In this document: piece after piece, positions 15,976-24,070 of the stretch
How positions within the stretch are numbered: position 1 is the first letter of the stretch
Layout: each line of letters starts with the position of its first letter
Assembly: GCA_003249255.1 (NCBI GenBank)
Contig: QKJP01000048.1
Coordinates: 1-64,000 of the forward strand
From: Bacteroidales bacterium
GTDB lineage: Bacteria > Bacteroidota > Bacteroidia > Bacteroidales > Marinilabiliaceae
DNA: 64,000 bases
Direction: 5' to 3'
Translations under genes and position numbers: made by a program
Notes under the pieces: model-generated
Databases searched by the model: none
What the model was told of the DNA's origin: nothing
The model's input: the letters and a program-made list of their open reading frames with translations, nothing else

Positions 15976-16125
15976 GCGCTTAAATAAAATACCTGATTAA
16001 TATCCTAGCCCTTACAGGCTAAGCTTTGGGATATCGCCCACTTTGGGGCTTTTTTAGATTTATACAGAAATGGATGTACTTATCTACTGACCTCAATTTT
16101 TATTTAAAAAACGTGATCAAAATAA

Positions 16126-16160
16126 AATACGGGATAGATCCTTTGACCATATCCCGTATT
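16126..16160 (-). terminator. Intrinsic terminator of the 16.2-kb barrel gene
   Basis: AATACGGGATA (16126-16136) pairs with TATCCCGTATT (16150-16160). The reverse strand continues into TTTATTTT, about 50 nt after the stop codon at 16208. Confidence 0.75.
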
Positions 16161-16207
16161 CCTCAACTAAACACTTACTATACTAAAAACAACCCTATAA
16201 ATAGAAT

Positions 16208-16810
16208 CTAAAACTTAAAAATCGCTCCAACGGTAAGATTTCCAATTGGGCCAACCGTATCATCCATATCGGCTCCTAATCCGAAAACCGAACTGGAATT
16301 TCCATCTTTTACAGATGTATTGGAAAAATGAAAACGAGCTACGTTTAATTCTGCAAACAACTCCACTTTATCACTTGCATTATAAGTTAGCAATGGTACT
16401 ACTTCTAAACGAAGCGTAGTACTTTTCCCATCCTCCAATATATCACCAACTACCTCTCTTTTCGTTTTATTAACTTCAACACCCAGACCTCCTTCTGCAC
16501 AAAGAGCAAACTTATTAAACCGAATGGCGTAATAACGAACAAAACCTCCAATACCCACAGTTGATGTTTTGGTGGTGGATGCAGGATTTTGCCCATTATC
16601 CCAATTATCACCACTAATGGTTAACCTAGCTCCAACATACAAATCATCAGAAAGTATTTTTCCTGCCATTGGAGAAAAAGTATAACTGTTTGACGATTCA
16701 TCTCCATTACTAATTGTTCCAAAACCAATGCTACCTCCCACAAAATACTCCTGGGCTTGTGCAACTAATCCCATCGCAACCATACATCCAATGACAAATA
16801 CTTTCTTCAT
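16208..16810 (-). CDS. Outer-membrane beta-barrel protein
   Basis: This 200-residue protein has a signal peptide (MKKVFVIGCMVAMGLVAQAQ) and a mature part of alternating strands. The strand blocks include EYFVGGSIGFGTIS, MAGKILSDDLYVGARL, VGIGGFVRYYAIRFNKFALCAEGGLGVEV and the terminal NLTVGAIFKF. It belongs to the broad porin-family/OMP_b-brl type of small barrels. It is single, with a terminator downstream. A near-match to the -7 consensus (TATTTTTTG, one base too long) lies upstream. Function unknown. Confidence 0.78.
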   Translation of the reverse strand: MKKVFVIGCMVAMGLVAQAQEYFVGGSIGFGTISNGDESSNSYTFSPMAGKILSDDLYVGARLTISGDNWDNGQNPASTTKTSTVGIGGFVRYYAIRFNKFALCAEGGLGVEVNKTKREVVGDILEDGKSTTLRLEVVPLLTYNASDKVELFAELNVARFHFSNTSVKDGNSSSVFGLGADMDDTVGPIGNLTVGAIFKF

Positions 16811-17128
16811 AAACGGATAATTTGTTTTGTTAAACTAAAGACTCCACTTCTATAAATCACCCTACATGAAAAATCAAAAAATATGTTTAAACATAGAACC
16901 ACAAGCCATCTTTCCAACTGATTACCTTTGTGTTACATTAATTAAATTTTTCATATTTTTTTTAACAATTATCGCAACATCCTTGAGTAATCATAACTTC
17001 CAACAAAAAAAAAACTGACATAATTTAAACCATCAATTAACTAGAAAACCATTACCACTAAAATCATCACCCTTGACACAATACCCCCCTCGGGCTAATG
17101 ACGACAATTTTTATGTGTTTTTTACTCT

Positions 17129-17144
17129 ATCACTTGGGGGTGAT
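17129..17144 (+). promoter_or_regulatory. Candidate Crp/Fnr autoregulatory operator (ATCAC-N6-GTGAT)
   Basis: The perfect 5-bp dyad with a 6-nt centre has the same geometry as Crp/Fnr-family sites. It overlaps the CTTG at 17133-17136, which is the -33 element of the gene's own promoter, so bound protein would block transcription. Confidence 0.5.
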
Positions 17145-17165
17145 GATATATTTTTCTTACTTTTG
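17133..17165 (+). promoter_or_regulatory. Promoter of the Crp/Fnr-family gene (CTTG-N21-TACTTTTG)
   Basis: TACTTTTG at 17158-17165 is a full TAnnTTTG match and CTTG stands 21 nt upstream. The ATG follows 30 nt later. Confidence 0.65.
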
Positions 17166-17195
17166 CTGTTGTAAAACATATTTTGAAAACAGGCA

Positions 17196-17897
17196 ATGGC
17201 ATCGCATAACAATATTACTGAACCTACCATTCGCGACATCCCCCAATTATTCGATGCGCTTACACCGGAAGAGCAAGAATACCTATTAGAAAATCATACC
17301 ACCATTCATTACAAGAAAAACGACATCATCTATAAAGAAGGTGATCAACCAATGGGTTTTTTGTGTTTGGGTGCCGGTAAAGTAAAGATTTTTAAACAAG
17401 GAGTTGTTGGTCGTGATCAAATCGTACAAATGTCTAGCGCACCAGACATTATTGGTTACAGGGCCTTTTTTGCAGAAGAAATTCACATTGCTTCAGCAGT
17501 AGTGATTGAGCCGTGCGTTATTTTCTTGGTTCCTAAGGAGGTCATTTATACTTTATTAGAATCAAACAACAAGCTTTGCGTTAACTTCATCAAGTCGTTA
17601 GCTACCGAGCTCGGCTTTTCAAGATACCGCACTGTTACGCTTACTCAAAAACACATTAGAGGACGCTTAGCAGAAAGCTTATTGGTTCTTAAAGACAAAT
17701 ATGGTTTTGAAGAAGATGGTTGCACTTTGAGAATCTATTTATCGCGTGAAGATTTAGCTAATTTCTCAAACATGACAACCTCTAATGCCATTAGAACTTT
17801 ATCGGCCTTTGTAAGTGAGAAAGTCATAGCACTTGACGGACGAATCATCAAGATTCTGAACATGGAAGAATTAGAGCACATCTCTAAGCTTGGATAA
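17196..17897 (+). CDS. Crp/Fnr-family transcriptional regulator
   Basis: This 233-residue protein has an N-terminal cyclic-nucleotide-binding-like beta-roll (about 20-140), an alpha linker (KLCVNFIKSLATELGFSRYRTVTL) and a C-terminal winged helix (about 155-230). The recognition region is LSREDLANFSNMTTSNAIRTL. The ExxR pair that binds cAMP in true Crp is not evident, and no Fnr-type Cys cluster precedes the roll. The effector is therefore unknown, and the ligand pocket may be empty or different. A Crp-like dyad on its own promoter suggests autoregulation. The convergent MurF-Alr gene follows. Confidence 0.9.
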   Translation: MASHNNITEPTIRDIPQLFDALTPEEQEYLLENHTTIHYKKNDIIYKEGDQPMGFLCLGAGKVKIFKQGVVGRDQIVQMSSAPDIIGYRAFFAEEIHIASAVVIEPCVIFLVPKEVIYTLLESNNKLCVNFIKSLATELGFSRYRTVTLTQKHIRGRLAESLLVLKDKYGFEEDGCTLRIYLSREDLANFSNMTTSNAIRTLSAFVSEKVIALDGRIIKILNMEELEHISKLG

Positions 17898-17906
17898 ACC
17901 TTTATT

Positions 17907-17971
17907 TATTAATGAATAATTATTAATGATAAATTAGAAACATTCTCTAAAGTCATTAATAATTGATCATT
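17907..17971. repeat. AT-rich imperfect inverted repeat between convergent genes
   Basis: The arm at 17907-17927 (TTAATGAATAATTATTAATGA) pairs with 17951-17971 with only a few mismatches. The 94-nt spacer between the Crp/Fnr gene and murF-alr holds no normal GC-rich terminator, so this cruciform-forming repeat may end transcription from both sides. Confidence 0.5.
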
Positions 17972-17991
17972 AAACATTCATCATTAAAAAC

Positions 17992-20436
17992 TTATTCGTA
18001 AGAATAGATTCGCTTCACCCGTCTGCTGATACCGGTTAATACTTCATAAGGAATAGTACCCATTGCTTCGGCCATTTGAACAATACTGCAATGATCACCA
18101 AAGACTTCCACCTCATCTCCCTCTGAAACTTGTATCCCGGTAACATTTACCATGCACATATCCATACATACATTGCCGATGATGGGCACAATAGCACCAT
18201 TGATGTAAAACTGTCCAACACCATTACTCAAACGCCTGTCTAAACCATCAGCATAACCAATGGGCACAATTGCAATCACCATATCCTGATCTACTTTACC
18301 AACACGGCTATATCCAACGGTTTCACCTTTGGCAACCTTTTTTACTTGCGAAATGTAGGACTTTAGTTTTGCAACGGGCATAAGTTGTTTACTCTCACCA
18401 ATGCCATACATCCCTATTCCAAGACGCACCATATCAAATTTAGCATCTGTAAACCGTTGCACTCCGGCTGAATTAAGTATATGACGCAGAAAATTAACTT
18501 GCAATCCTTTTTCCAACCTCTCACTCATTTGGGTGAATAATGTTATTTGCTGATTGGTAAACTCATCATGAATCGCTTCATCCGTTCCGGCTAAATGAGA
18601 GAATACAGAACTTACTTTTAACACAGATTGTTTTGCCAATACGCCAATAAGGTCATCAATCTGATCCGGCAGAAATCCTAAACGATGCATTCCACTATCC
18701 AACTTAATGTGAACCGGCACATCACTTAAACCGTAACGCTTGGTGGTTTGAAAAAAGGCATCCAGCACTTCAAAACTATAGATCTCAGGTTCTAAATCAT
18801 AATCCAGCATTAACTGAAAACTACTGATCTCAGGATTCATTACAATGATGGGTAAACTTATGCCGGCTTCGCGCAACTCGATGCCTTCATCAGCAAATGC
18901 AACACCTAAATAATCAACCTTATGATGCTGAAGAAAATTAGCGATCTCAAAAGCTCCACTTCCGTAAGAAAAAGCTTTGACCATGGCTAATAATTTGGTG
19001 TGTGGTTTAACTAAACTCTTATAATACTGCACATTGTTGGCTAAAGCATTTAAATCGACTTCCATTACCGTTTTATGCCTTTGCAGTTCGAGCAAGGATG
19101 AAATTCGTTCTAAAGAAAACGCACGAGAACCTTTTAATAAGATGGCTTCATCTTTAAAAGCTGATATTTTGAAATGCTTAAGAAAAGCATCGGTTGAAGG
19201 ATAGGCTTCTCCGGCGTCCATCATTTGATACAACACGGGGCCGATACCAATTAAACGATCGACCTCCTTTTCTTTCACAAGAGCTTGTACCTTAAAAAAC
19301 AACTCATCTTGACTTAAGCCACTTTGAAAAATATCACTCAGAATTAATGTTTTTCGCAAGCCTTTTCGGGCTCCCATTTGATTTAAATGATCCAGAGCAA
19401 TGGATAAACTACTGATATCAGAATTATAAGCATCATCAATGAGTAAGCAATTATTGATGCCTTCCTTTTGCTCTAAGCGCATGGCTACAGGCTGAAGTGC
19501 TTCAATTTTCCGAACCACTTCTGTTTCATCCACCCCTAAATACAAAGCAGATAGCATGGCAAGCATGCCATTATCGATTGAAATTACGTCTGTAAAAGGA
19601 AAGCAGACTTTTAACACATGATCTTTCCAGCTTAGTTCTGCCGTACTACTCTCACCAATTATTTTGCATGAGAGCAAACGTAAAGCATCATCTCCCTCAT
19701 TCCCAACCGTAAAAACTCGTTTATTCGGAAAGCGTTTTTTAAATGCGTCACAAACCAACTTTTGCTTAGAAGCCATCAAAACAACTTTAACACCTTCATA
19801 TAAATTGAACTTTTCGTGAAGTTTTTGCTCCAAACTTTCAAAATTTTCTTGATGAGGATCTCCAATATTGGTAAAAATTCCAATTTCAGGTTGAATAACA
19901 TTAGCTATAGATTGCATTTCACCGGGAAGCGATATCCCAGCCTCAAATATTCCTAATTCGGCATTTTCATTAAGCATCCATACAGAAAGTGGAACGCCTA
20001 ACTGACTATTATAACTACGAGGTGAACGTACCGTAACGTATGTTTCTTCAACAATTTGCCCCAACCACTCTTTCACAATGGTTTTGCCGTTACTACCGGT
20101 TATCGCAACAACTTTTCCTGAAAAAAAACTTCGGTGGTAAGCTGCAATCGCTTGCAAAGCCCAAATGGTATTATCGACTTCGATGAACGACGCATTTGGA
20201 AAACGAAAGTAATCAACGGCTTCCTTTTTATTAACAACATAACACAACACCCCTTTGTCGTACAAGGATGAAATAAAGCGATGACCATTTTGACCACTTC
20301 CTTTTATCGCCACAAACATAGCTCCTTCAGGGGCAAAAAGTTTACGACTATCGAAGTACAAATTTTGAACCTTCAAAGTTGGATTACCAATTAATTGTCC
20401 TCCTGCGGCATTGGCTAATTCGTATATGGTGTGCAT
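17992..20436 (-). CDS. MurF-alanine racemase fusion (bifunctional)
   Basis: This 814-residue fusion combines two steps of peptidoglycan precursor supply. Residues 1 to about 450 are MurF, which adds D-Ala-D-Ala to the UDP-MurNAc-tripeptide, with the ATP loop GSNGKT at 114-119 and the LLIDDAYNSD region. From about 455 on it is a PLP-dependent alanine racemase: the lysine in LLAMVKAFSYGSG (about 486) binds PLP, and RLGIGMYGIG holds the catalytic Tyr. Both halves look complete. This fusion is known from Bacteroidota. The partner enzyme Ddl sits at 40043-41020. Transcription is divergent from the Glu-rich gene at 20524. Confidence 0.95.
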   Translation of the reverse strand: MHTIYELANAAGGQLIGNPTLKVQNLYFDSRKLFAPEGAMFVAIKGSGQNGHRFISSLYDKGVLCYVVNKKEAVDYFRFPNASFIEVDNTIWALQAIAAYHRSFFSGKVVAITGSNGKTIVKEWLGQIVEETYVTVRSPRSYNSQLGVPLSVWMLNENAELGIFEAGISLPGEMQSIANVIQPEIGIFTNIGDPHQENFESLEQKLHEKFNLYEGVKVVLMASKQKLVCDAFKKRFPNKRVFTVGNEGDDALRLLSCKIIGESSTAELSWKDHVLKVCFPFTDVISIDNGMLAMLSALYLGVDETEVVRKIEALQPVAMRLEQKEGINNCLLIDDAYNSDISSLSIALDHLNQMGARKGLRKTLILSDIFQSGLSQDELFFKVQALVKEKEVDRLIGIGPVLYQMMDAGEAYPSTDAFLKHFKISAFKDEAILLKGSRAFSLERISSLLELQRHKTVMEVDLNALANNVQYYKSLVKPHTKLLAMVKAFSYGSGAFEIANFLQHHKVDYLGVAFADEGIELREAGISLPIIVMNPEISSFQLMLDYDLEPEIYSFEVLDAFFQTTKRYGLSDVPVHIKLDSGMHRLGFLPDQIDDLIGVLAKQSVLKVSSVFSHLAGTDEAIHDEFTNQQITLFTQMSERLEKGLQVNFLRHILNSAGVQRFTDAKFDMVRLGIGMYGIGESKQLMPVAKLKSYISQVKKVAKGETVGYSRVGKVDQDMVIAIVPIGYADGLDRRLSNGVGQFYINGAIVPIIGNVCMDMCMVNVTGIQVSEGDEVEVFGDHCSIVQMAEAMGTIPYEVLTGISRRVKRIYSYE

Positions 20437-20485
20437 GATAGAAACATTTATAAAACCCGAAGATAGGTTAAACTAAATCTATTGT

Positions 20486-20493
20486 TAAATTTG
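20486..20493 (+). promoter_or_regulatory. -7 box (TAAATTTG) of the Glu-rich protein/rsmI unit
   Basis: TAAATTTG is a full TAnnTTTG match 30 nt before the ATG at 20524. The -33 element is not clear. Confidence 0.5.
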
Positions 20494-20523
20494 CAAAATA
20501 AGTAAAATGAAACGGAATTCTAT

Positions 20524-21429
20524 ATGAAAAAGGCGGCTCTTATCGACATCATCATCAATGATCTGCAAGAAGTACAATCTCTGATCAGCTCATTTAAAGA
20601 TCAGGACATTATCTCTCCTAATTTCATGAAATTAACCCGTCGAAAACTAGCTAGTATCGAAGAGGAAATTTCATTACTTGAAGAGTTAGATCAACTTCAA
20701 AGTGAAAATAATGCCCCTGAAGTAAAAAAACGTCATGATGTTAAACCCGATAACATTGTTTCTTTAGAGAAAAAGGAAGAAATGGCCATTGCTGAATCGA
20801 CTTTAGAAGAAGCTAAAGAAGAGGCCACTCCAATTTCTGAATCCAGAGAAACAAAACCTGTTTCTGAAAAACCAATTCCAATTAAAGAATCCTCTGCTGG
20901 AAAAGAAATAACAACGCCACCTCAAACACAAGCAGAAATTGAAACTGAAGCTCAACAAAATATTCCGGAAACAATAATCACAGAGCACAAGGAAATTGAA
21001 AACCCCATTATTGAAGAAGAAATAATTGAAGAAAAGTCTCCGGTTGTTGAACCAAAAACAACAGAAAAACCTACTTCAACTACTGATGTTAAAACTCCAA
21101 AATCAGGTATTTTGGGTGAGAGCATAAAAAAAGAACAAACCAGTGTTAATGAACGCATTTCAATTAATACTGAAAATTCAGAAAGCATCAAGCACCTTGG
21201 TTCCCCGGTAAGCGACATAAGAAAAGCAATTGGTTTAAATGACCGTTTCTATTTCCAACGAGAGCTCTTTAACGGCAATGCAGATTTATTTAATCAAACA
21301 CTTGACCAGCTAAACGCAATGGAATCATACGAAGCTGCTACCCGTTTTTTACAAAGCAATTACAACTGGGGTAAAGAAAATGAAGTGGCTGCATCCTTCT
21401 TGAAAAGTGTTAAACGTCTTTTTTTATAA
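20524..21429 (+). CDS. Bacteroidales protein of unknown function with Glu-rich linker
   Basis: This 301-residue protein has two conserved-looking ends joined by a long disordered linker. The N-terminal helix pair (1-60, LIDIIINDLQEVQSLISSF and LTRRKLASIEEEISLLEEL) precedes a low-complexity stretch (about 65-215) rich in Glu, Lys, Pro, Ser and Thr. The C-terminal helical domain (about 218-301) starts near VSDIRKAIGLNDRFYFQREL and ends FLKSVKRLFL. Similar C-termini are widespread in Bacteroidales proteins, but no function is known. It has no signal peptide or membrane segment. rsmI starts 9 nt after its stop, so they form an operon. Confidence 0.75.
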   Translation: MKKAALIDIIINDLQEVQSLISSFKDQDIISPNFMKLTRRKLASIEEEISLLEELDQLQSENNAPEVKKRHDVKPDNIVSLEKKEEMAIAESTLEEAKEEATPISESRETKPVSEKPIPIKESSAGKEITTPPQTQAEIETEAQQNIPETIITEHKEIENPIIEEEIIEEKSPVVEPKTTEKPTSTTDVKTPKSGILGESIKKEQTSVNERISINTENSESIKHLGSPVSDIRKAIGLNDRFYFQRELFNGNADLFNQTLDQLNAMESYEAATRFLQSNYNWGKENEVAASFLKSVKRLFL

Positions 21430-21438
21430 GCTTACATC

Positions 21439-22116
21439 ATGAGTAAATTATACGTCGTTCCCACGCCGATTGGTAATCTTGAAGACATGACTTTTAGAGC
21501 CATTAGAATTCTAAAAGAAGTATCTTTTATATTAGCCGAAGACACCCGCACCAGTGGAAAGCTGCTGAAACATTTTGAGATTGAAACAAGAATGCATTCT
21601 CATCATAAATTTAATGAGCATGCAACGGCCGAAAACATTGCCAATAGAATTGCTGCGGGTGAAGACGCAGCTTTAATTTCAGATGCCGGTACTCCTGCTA
21701 TTTCTGACCCTGGATATTTATTGGTTAAAAAGTGCCTTGAAGAAAACATTGAAGTAGAGTGCCTACCGGGAGCTACTGCTTTTGTTCCAGCTTTGGTTAA
21801 CTCTGGCTTAACCAATGATCGCTTTTGTTTTGAGGGTTTTTTACCTCAGAAAAAAGGCCGCAAAACAAAATTAGAATCATTGGTGGATGAATCGCGTACC
21901 ATGATTTTTTACGAATCGCCTCACCGCCTTATCAAAACTCTAACTCAGTTTGCTGATGTGATGGGCGAAGATCGCTTAGCTTCAGTTTCCAGAGAGATCT
22001 CTAAACTGCACGAAGAAAATAAAAGGGGAACTTTAAAGGAATTAATTGAGCATTTTTCAGCCAAAACCATCAAAGGTGAAATAGTAATTTGCCTGGAAGG
22101 AAAAAGTAAAAAATAG
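21439..22116 (+). CDS. rsmI: 16S rRNA (cytidine1402-2'-O)-methyltransferase
   Basis: This 225-residue SAM-dependent methyltransferase of the tetrapyrrole-methylase fold modifies C1402 of 16S rRNA at the 2'-O position. The signatures are LYVVPTPIGNLEDMTFRA at the start, LAEDTRTSGKLLKHF, ISDAGTPAISDPGYLLVK, and FEGFLPQKKGRK with YESPHRL. It is slightly shorter than the E. coli enzyme but within range. It follows the Glu-rich protein gene by 9 nt and lacks its own promoter. Confidence 0.95.
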   Translation: MSKLYVVPTPIGNLEDMTFRAIRILKEVSFILAEDTRTSGKLLKHFEIETRMHSHHKFNEHATAENIANRIAAGEDAALISDAGTPAISDPGYLLVKKCLEENIEVECLPGATAFVPALVNSGLTNDRFCFEGFLPQKKGRKTKLESLVDESRTMIFYESPHRLIKTLTQFADVMGEDRLASVSREISKLHEENKRGTLKELIEHFSAKTIKGEIVICLEGKSKK

Positions 22117-22261
22117 ACTTGTACGTAGTTCACTTACAGAACAATAAGAGCATATAAATTGAATCATTTCAAAAAGACATATTATCAATTAAAACAGATG
22201 AAACTCCCATGCAAAAACGTTACTCACAAGAGTTCTGATAGTTATCCGGAGATTACATTTC

Positions 22262-22294
22262 CTTTTGCGGCTTGGCGGCTTTGCGTGAAAATAA
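22262..22294. repeat. GCGGCTT/GCGTGAAA dispersed intergenic motif
   Basis: CTTTTGCGGCTTGGCGGCTT then TGCGTGAAAA stands out as GC-rich in an AT-rich spacer and resembles the tracts at 1020-1050 and 48582-48606. It lies directly before the small membrane protein gene and is not obviously coding. Confidence 0.35.
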
Positions 22295-22301
22295 AAAAAA
22301 T

Positions 22302-22796
22302 ATGAAGAAGATACTTATTAGAATAGGCATAGCAGCACTGCTATTTATTTGCGGCTATTTCGTTATGGAATACAGTAACACTTTAGTAAGTGAAGCAGAT
22401 TTCAAGAAACAAGAAAACCTTTGTCTTCATTCTGATTCAACCATAGGAATAATAAGAACGGAATATGAAGAAACAACCATGAAGATTAATAAAATTGAAG
22501 TGAAATTAAATAAGTACACCTACGATTTTAAAGTCGGTAAAAGGGACTTTACCTCTACAATTTCCTCATACAATATCTCTCCCAAAGAAATGGACGTAGT
22601 ATGGTACTTAAAATCAAACCCTAGTGTAAATACCATGTCTAATCCATGCATCGCTTTTGAGAATTTTAAAGCTTCAAAAAAAATAGGAAACAATGAGGCT
22701 TATCTTTTCATTGGCCTTGGATTAGCTATCATTGGTATCGGACTGTTTTTAAATACCTTAAAACTGATGATAATTAATATTTTTAAAAAGAAATAA
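22302..22796 (+). CDS. Small membrane protein of unknown function (two TM segments)
   Basis: This 164-residue protein has a hydrophobic N-terminal helix (about 4-22, ILIRIGIAALLFICGYFVM) and a C-terminal helix (about 136-158, LFIGLGLAIIGIGLFLN). Between them lies a soluble loop of about 110 residues with many Lys, Glu and Thr and two Cys. A DUF-type beta domain is possible, but none is recognised. The ATG at 22302 was chosen over an upstream TTG because the TTG lies in a repeat-like GC-rich stretch. It is followed by a 16-bp terminator. No clear promoter is visible. Confidence 0.6.
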   Translation: MKKILIRIGIAALLFICGYFVMEYSNTLVSEADFKKQENLCLHSDSTIGIIRTEYEETTMKINKIEVKLNKYTYDFKVGKRDFTSTISSYNISPKEMDVVWYLKSNPSVNTMSNPCIAFENFKASKKIGNNEAYLFIGLGLAIIGIGLFLNTLKLMIINIFKKK

Positions 22797-22821
22797 AGAA
22801 TAATAATTTTCTAATTCATAA

Positions 22822-22862
22822 AAAAAATGGTCTTCCTTAAATCAGGAAGACCATTTTTTATA
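22822..22862 (+). terminator. Intrinsic terminator of the small membrane protein gene
   Basis: A 16-bp stem (22822-22837 with 22844-22859) contains the inverted repeat ATGGTCTTCCT/AGGAAGACCAT and ends in six Ts. Confidence 0.85.
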
Positions 22863-22863
22863 T

Positions 22864-22980
22864 TTAAAACTTCATTCCAATTTGAGTTGTCCCAAAGGAC
22901 TTTAAAAATTGAAACACCTGTACCATTTACTCAGAAATTTGGAGTAGATAATAATGGAATAACTTGCCCATAAACAATAC
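22864..22980 (-). pseudogene. Possible remnant of a barrel-protein C-terminus
   Basis: The reverse strand has a stop-terminated frame ending SFGTTQIGMKF, which looks like the terminal strand of an outer-membrane barrel (aromatic last residue, alternating hydrophobicity). The upstream codons, about 37 before the next stop, have little barrel character. This may be a decayed gene end or coincidence. It lies directly after the terminator of the preceding + strand gene. Confidence 0.25.
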
Positions 22981-23290
22981 TACCTATTGAAATTCATCAC
23001 TTTACAACTCCACCATATCCCAATAAAATAAAAGATCTTCATTCATCATTAACTAAGGCAGACTCCTAAAGAATAATGAAAGTTGGATGTATTGTACCAG
23101 CTGCAATAAAACGGTGGGAGTTGTATGTTATTTACTTACCAATTCAAGTAATATAAAATCTGGTTTATAAAACGAGGAAACCTTAAGTCACCGATAAACA
23201 AAAACCAGAACCATTTGTGCAGTAAATTAATGTTTATTACCTTATCGCGGGTAATTCAAAAATTACAAACCTTTTAATAATATTTAAAGA
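22981..23290. other. Gene-free spacer before the 126-residue protein
   Basis: No gene is supported here. CAACTCCACC near 23006 and GGTGGGAGTTG near 23113 form a distant inverted repeat. No TAnnTTTG box was found for the following gene. Confidence 0.5.
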
Positions 23291-23671
23291 ATGGATGATA
23301 TGAGCAACACTTTAAATGTTCCCCTAGCTGAATTAACAGAACGTGCCAATAGAATGATTTTAGCTTTACGAAGGGACACCAGGTACATGGAGGAATATAA
23401 TTTAGATAAAACTTTCATAGATAAACTTTTACAACTCAACACGCAATTAAAAGAAGAACTTAATTCTTTATCGAAGGATAAAACCAAAAATTGCTCTGAA
23501 TTAGCATTAGATGTGCATGCACTATTGAAAGAAGCTTCTGTTATTGGAATGAAAATCTGGAAAAATAAAAGTAATGGCCTCCATAACAACTATTACTTAT
23601 ATGGCAGTAACAAACCCAATAAAGAAGCTGAAGACGACATTAGGGAATTTGAAACTTTACAGGTAAACTAA
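23291..23671 (+). CDS. Small helical protein of unknown function
   Basis: This 126-residue soluble protein is predicted from composition to be mostly helical and highly charged (LTERANRMILALRRDTRYMEEY, LDKTFIDKLLQLNTQLKEELNSL). It has a Gly/Asn/Tyr-rich loop near 95-105 and an acidic end. There is no signal peptide, membrane segment, Cys cluster or recognised motif. The first ATG at 23291 is used; another in-frame Met three codons later is equally possible. It is a single gene between gene-poor spacers. Confidence 0.55.
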   Translation: MDDMSNTLNVPLAELTERANRMILALRRDTRYMEEYNLDKTFIDKLLQLNTQLKEELNSLSKDKTKNCSELALDVHALLKEASVIGMKIWKNKSNGLHNNYYLYGSNKPNKEAEDDIREFETLQVN

Positions 23672-23723
23672 TTGCAACACCGGTACAGCTTAAAAATTAG
23701 CTTTTAGCCAAGTTCAATAATCA

Positions 23724-23745
23724 TCCCCCTTAAATTGAAGGGGGA
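23724..23745. repeat. TCCCCCTT...AAGGGGGA hairpin
   Basis: An 8-bp stem (23724-23731 with 23738-23745) with a 6-nt loop is a G/C-rich island 50 nt after the 126-residue protein gene. A shorter hairpin of similar composition (TCCCC-AAA-GGGGA) is at 28696-28708. It could be a terminator without a T run or a member of a dispersed repeat. Confidence 0.4.
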
Positions 23746-23803
23746 AAATGCATTCGTTGTTTTCGAGGATAATTTCAAAGGAAAAATCAGCAACTAAACC
23801 AGT

Positions 23804-24070
23804 TTACTCTTTCGTCCGCTCGCTTCCAATTTTAATCACTAAAGACATTTTACTCATGATGTACTCATGTGCCTTCTTTGAGTGAGGAATCGTACAATTG
23901 CTACAATCTTTTACATTCTTACTATATTTAAAATTTCCACCACACTCATCTTTTAACATGTACAGTGGGCAAAAGCAGAATAAACAGTTAAAATCTTCGA
24001 GCTTATCGGTTTCGTGACAAGGAAAGTATTCACACTTTGTATTTTGAAAAAATTTATAGTTTTCAGCCAT
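23804..24070 (-). CDS. Cysteine-rich small-domain protein (probable metal binding)
   Basis: This 88-residue protein matches the cysteine-rich small domain family (PF04071). The pattern is YKFFQNTKCEYFPCHE, NCLFCFCPLYML, ECGGNF and VKDCSNCTIPH, with eight Cys and two His spaced for metal coordination. It is cytoplasmic and its biochemistry is not established. In other genomes this domain is often found near cobalamin-related genes, though that recollection could not be checked. The cobalamin operon here is 33 kb away. The short C-terminal tail is charged. A near-match to the -7 box (TATCTTTA) lies 34 nt upstream of the ATG. Confidence 0.75.
   Translation of the reverse strand: MAENYKFFQNTKCEYFPCHETDKLEDFNCLFCFCPLYMLKDECGGNFKYSKNVKDCSNCTIPHSKKAHEYIMSKMSLVIKIGSERTKE

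Larger units (their letters stand above)
15683..16207. other. Gene-free 525-nt region rich in hairpins
   Basis: The region holds GCACAT-repeat copy C (15691-15719), the nadE terminator, a structured dispersed repeat (15870-15975), further small hairpins at 16004-16056 (TAGCC-N6-GGCTA and GCCC-N5-GGGC followed by six Ts), and the terminator of the next reverse-strand gene. A short open frame from 16026 is only the spacer read through and resembles no protein. Confidence 0.6.
16811..17195. other. Divergent spacer between the barrel gene and the Crp/Fnr gene
   Basis: This 385-nt spacer encodes nothing visible. Its right half is regulatory: the inverted repeat ATCATCACCC (17063-17072) / GGGTGATGAT (17138-17147), a 16-bp dyad, and the Crp/Fnr promoter. 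C-rich and G-rich runs (ACCCCCC at 17083-17089, GGGGG at 17136-17140) could also pair. Confidence 0.6.

Noticed and set aside
16026-16211. 61-codon frame in the hairpin-rich spacer after nadE
   Set aside because: It runs through a terminator-like hairpin and the terminator of the next gene and has no recognisable protein character.
23284-23589. 101-codon reverse-strand frame
   Set aside because: It covers the 126-residue protein gene; neither frame is known, but the forward one starts with ATG and has coherent helical composition, so the reverse one was left out.
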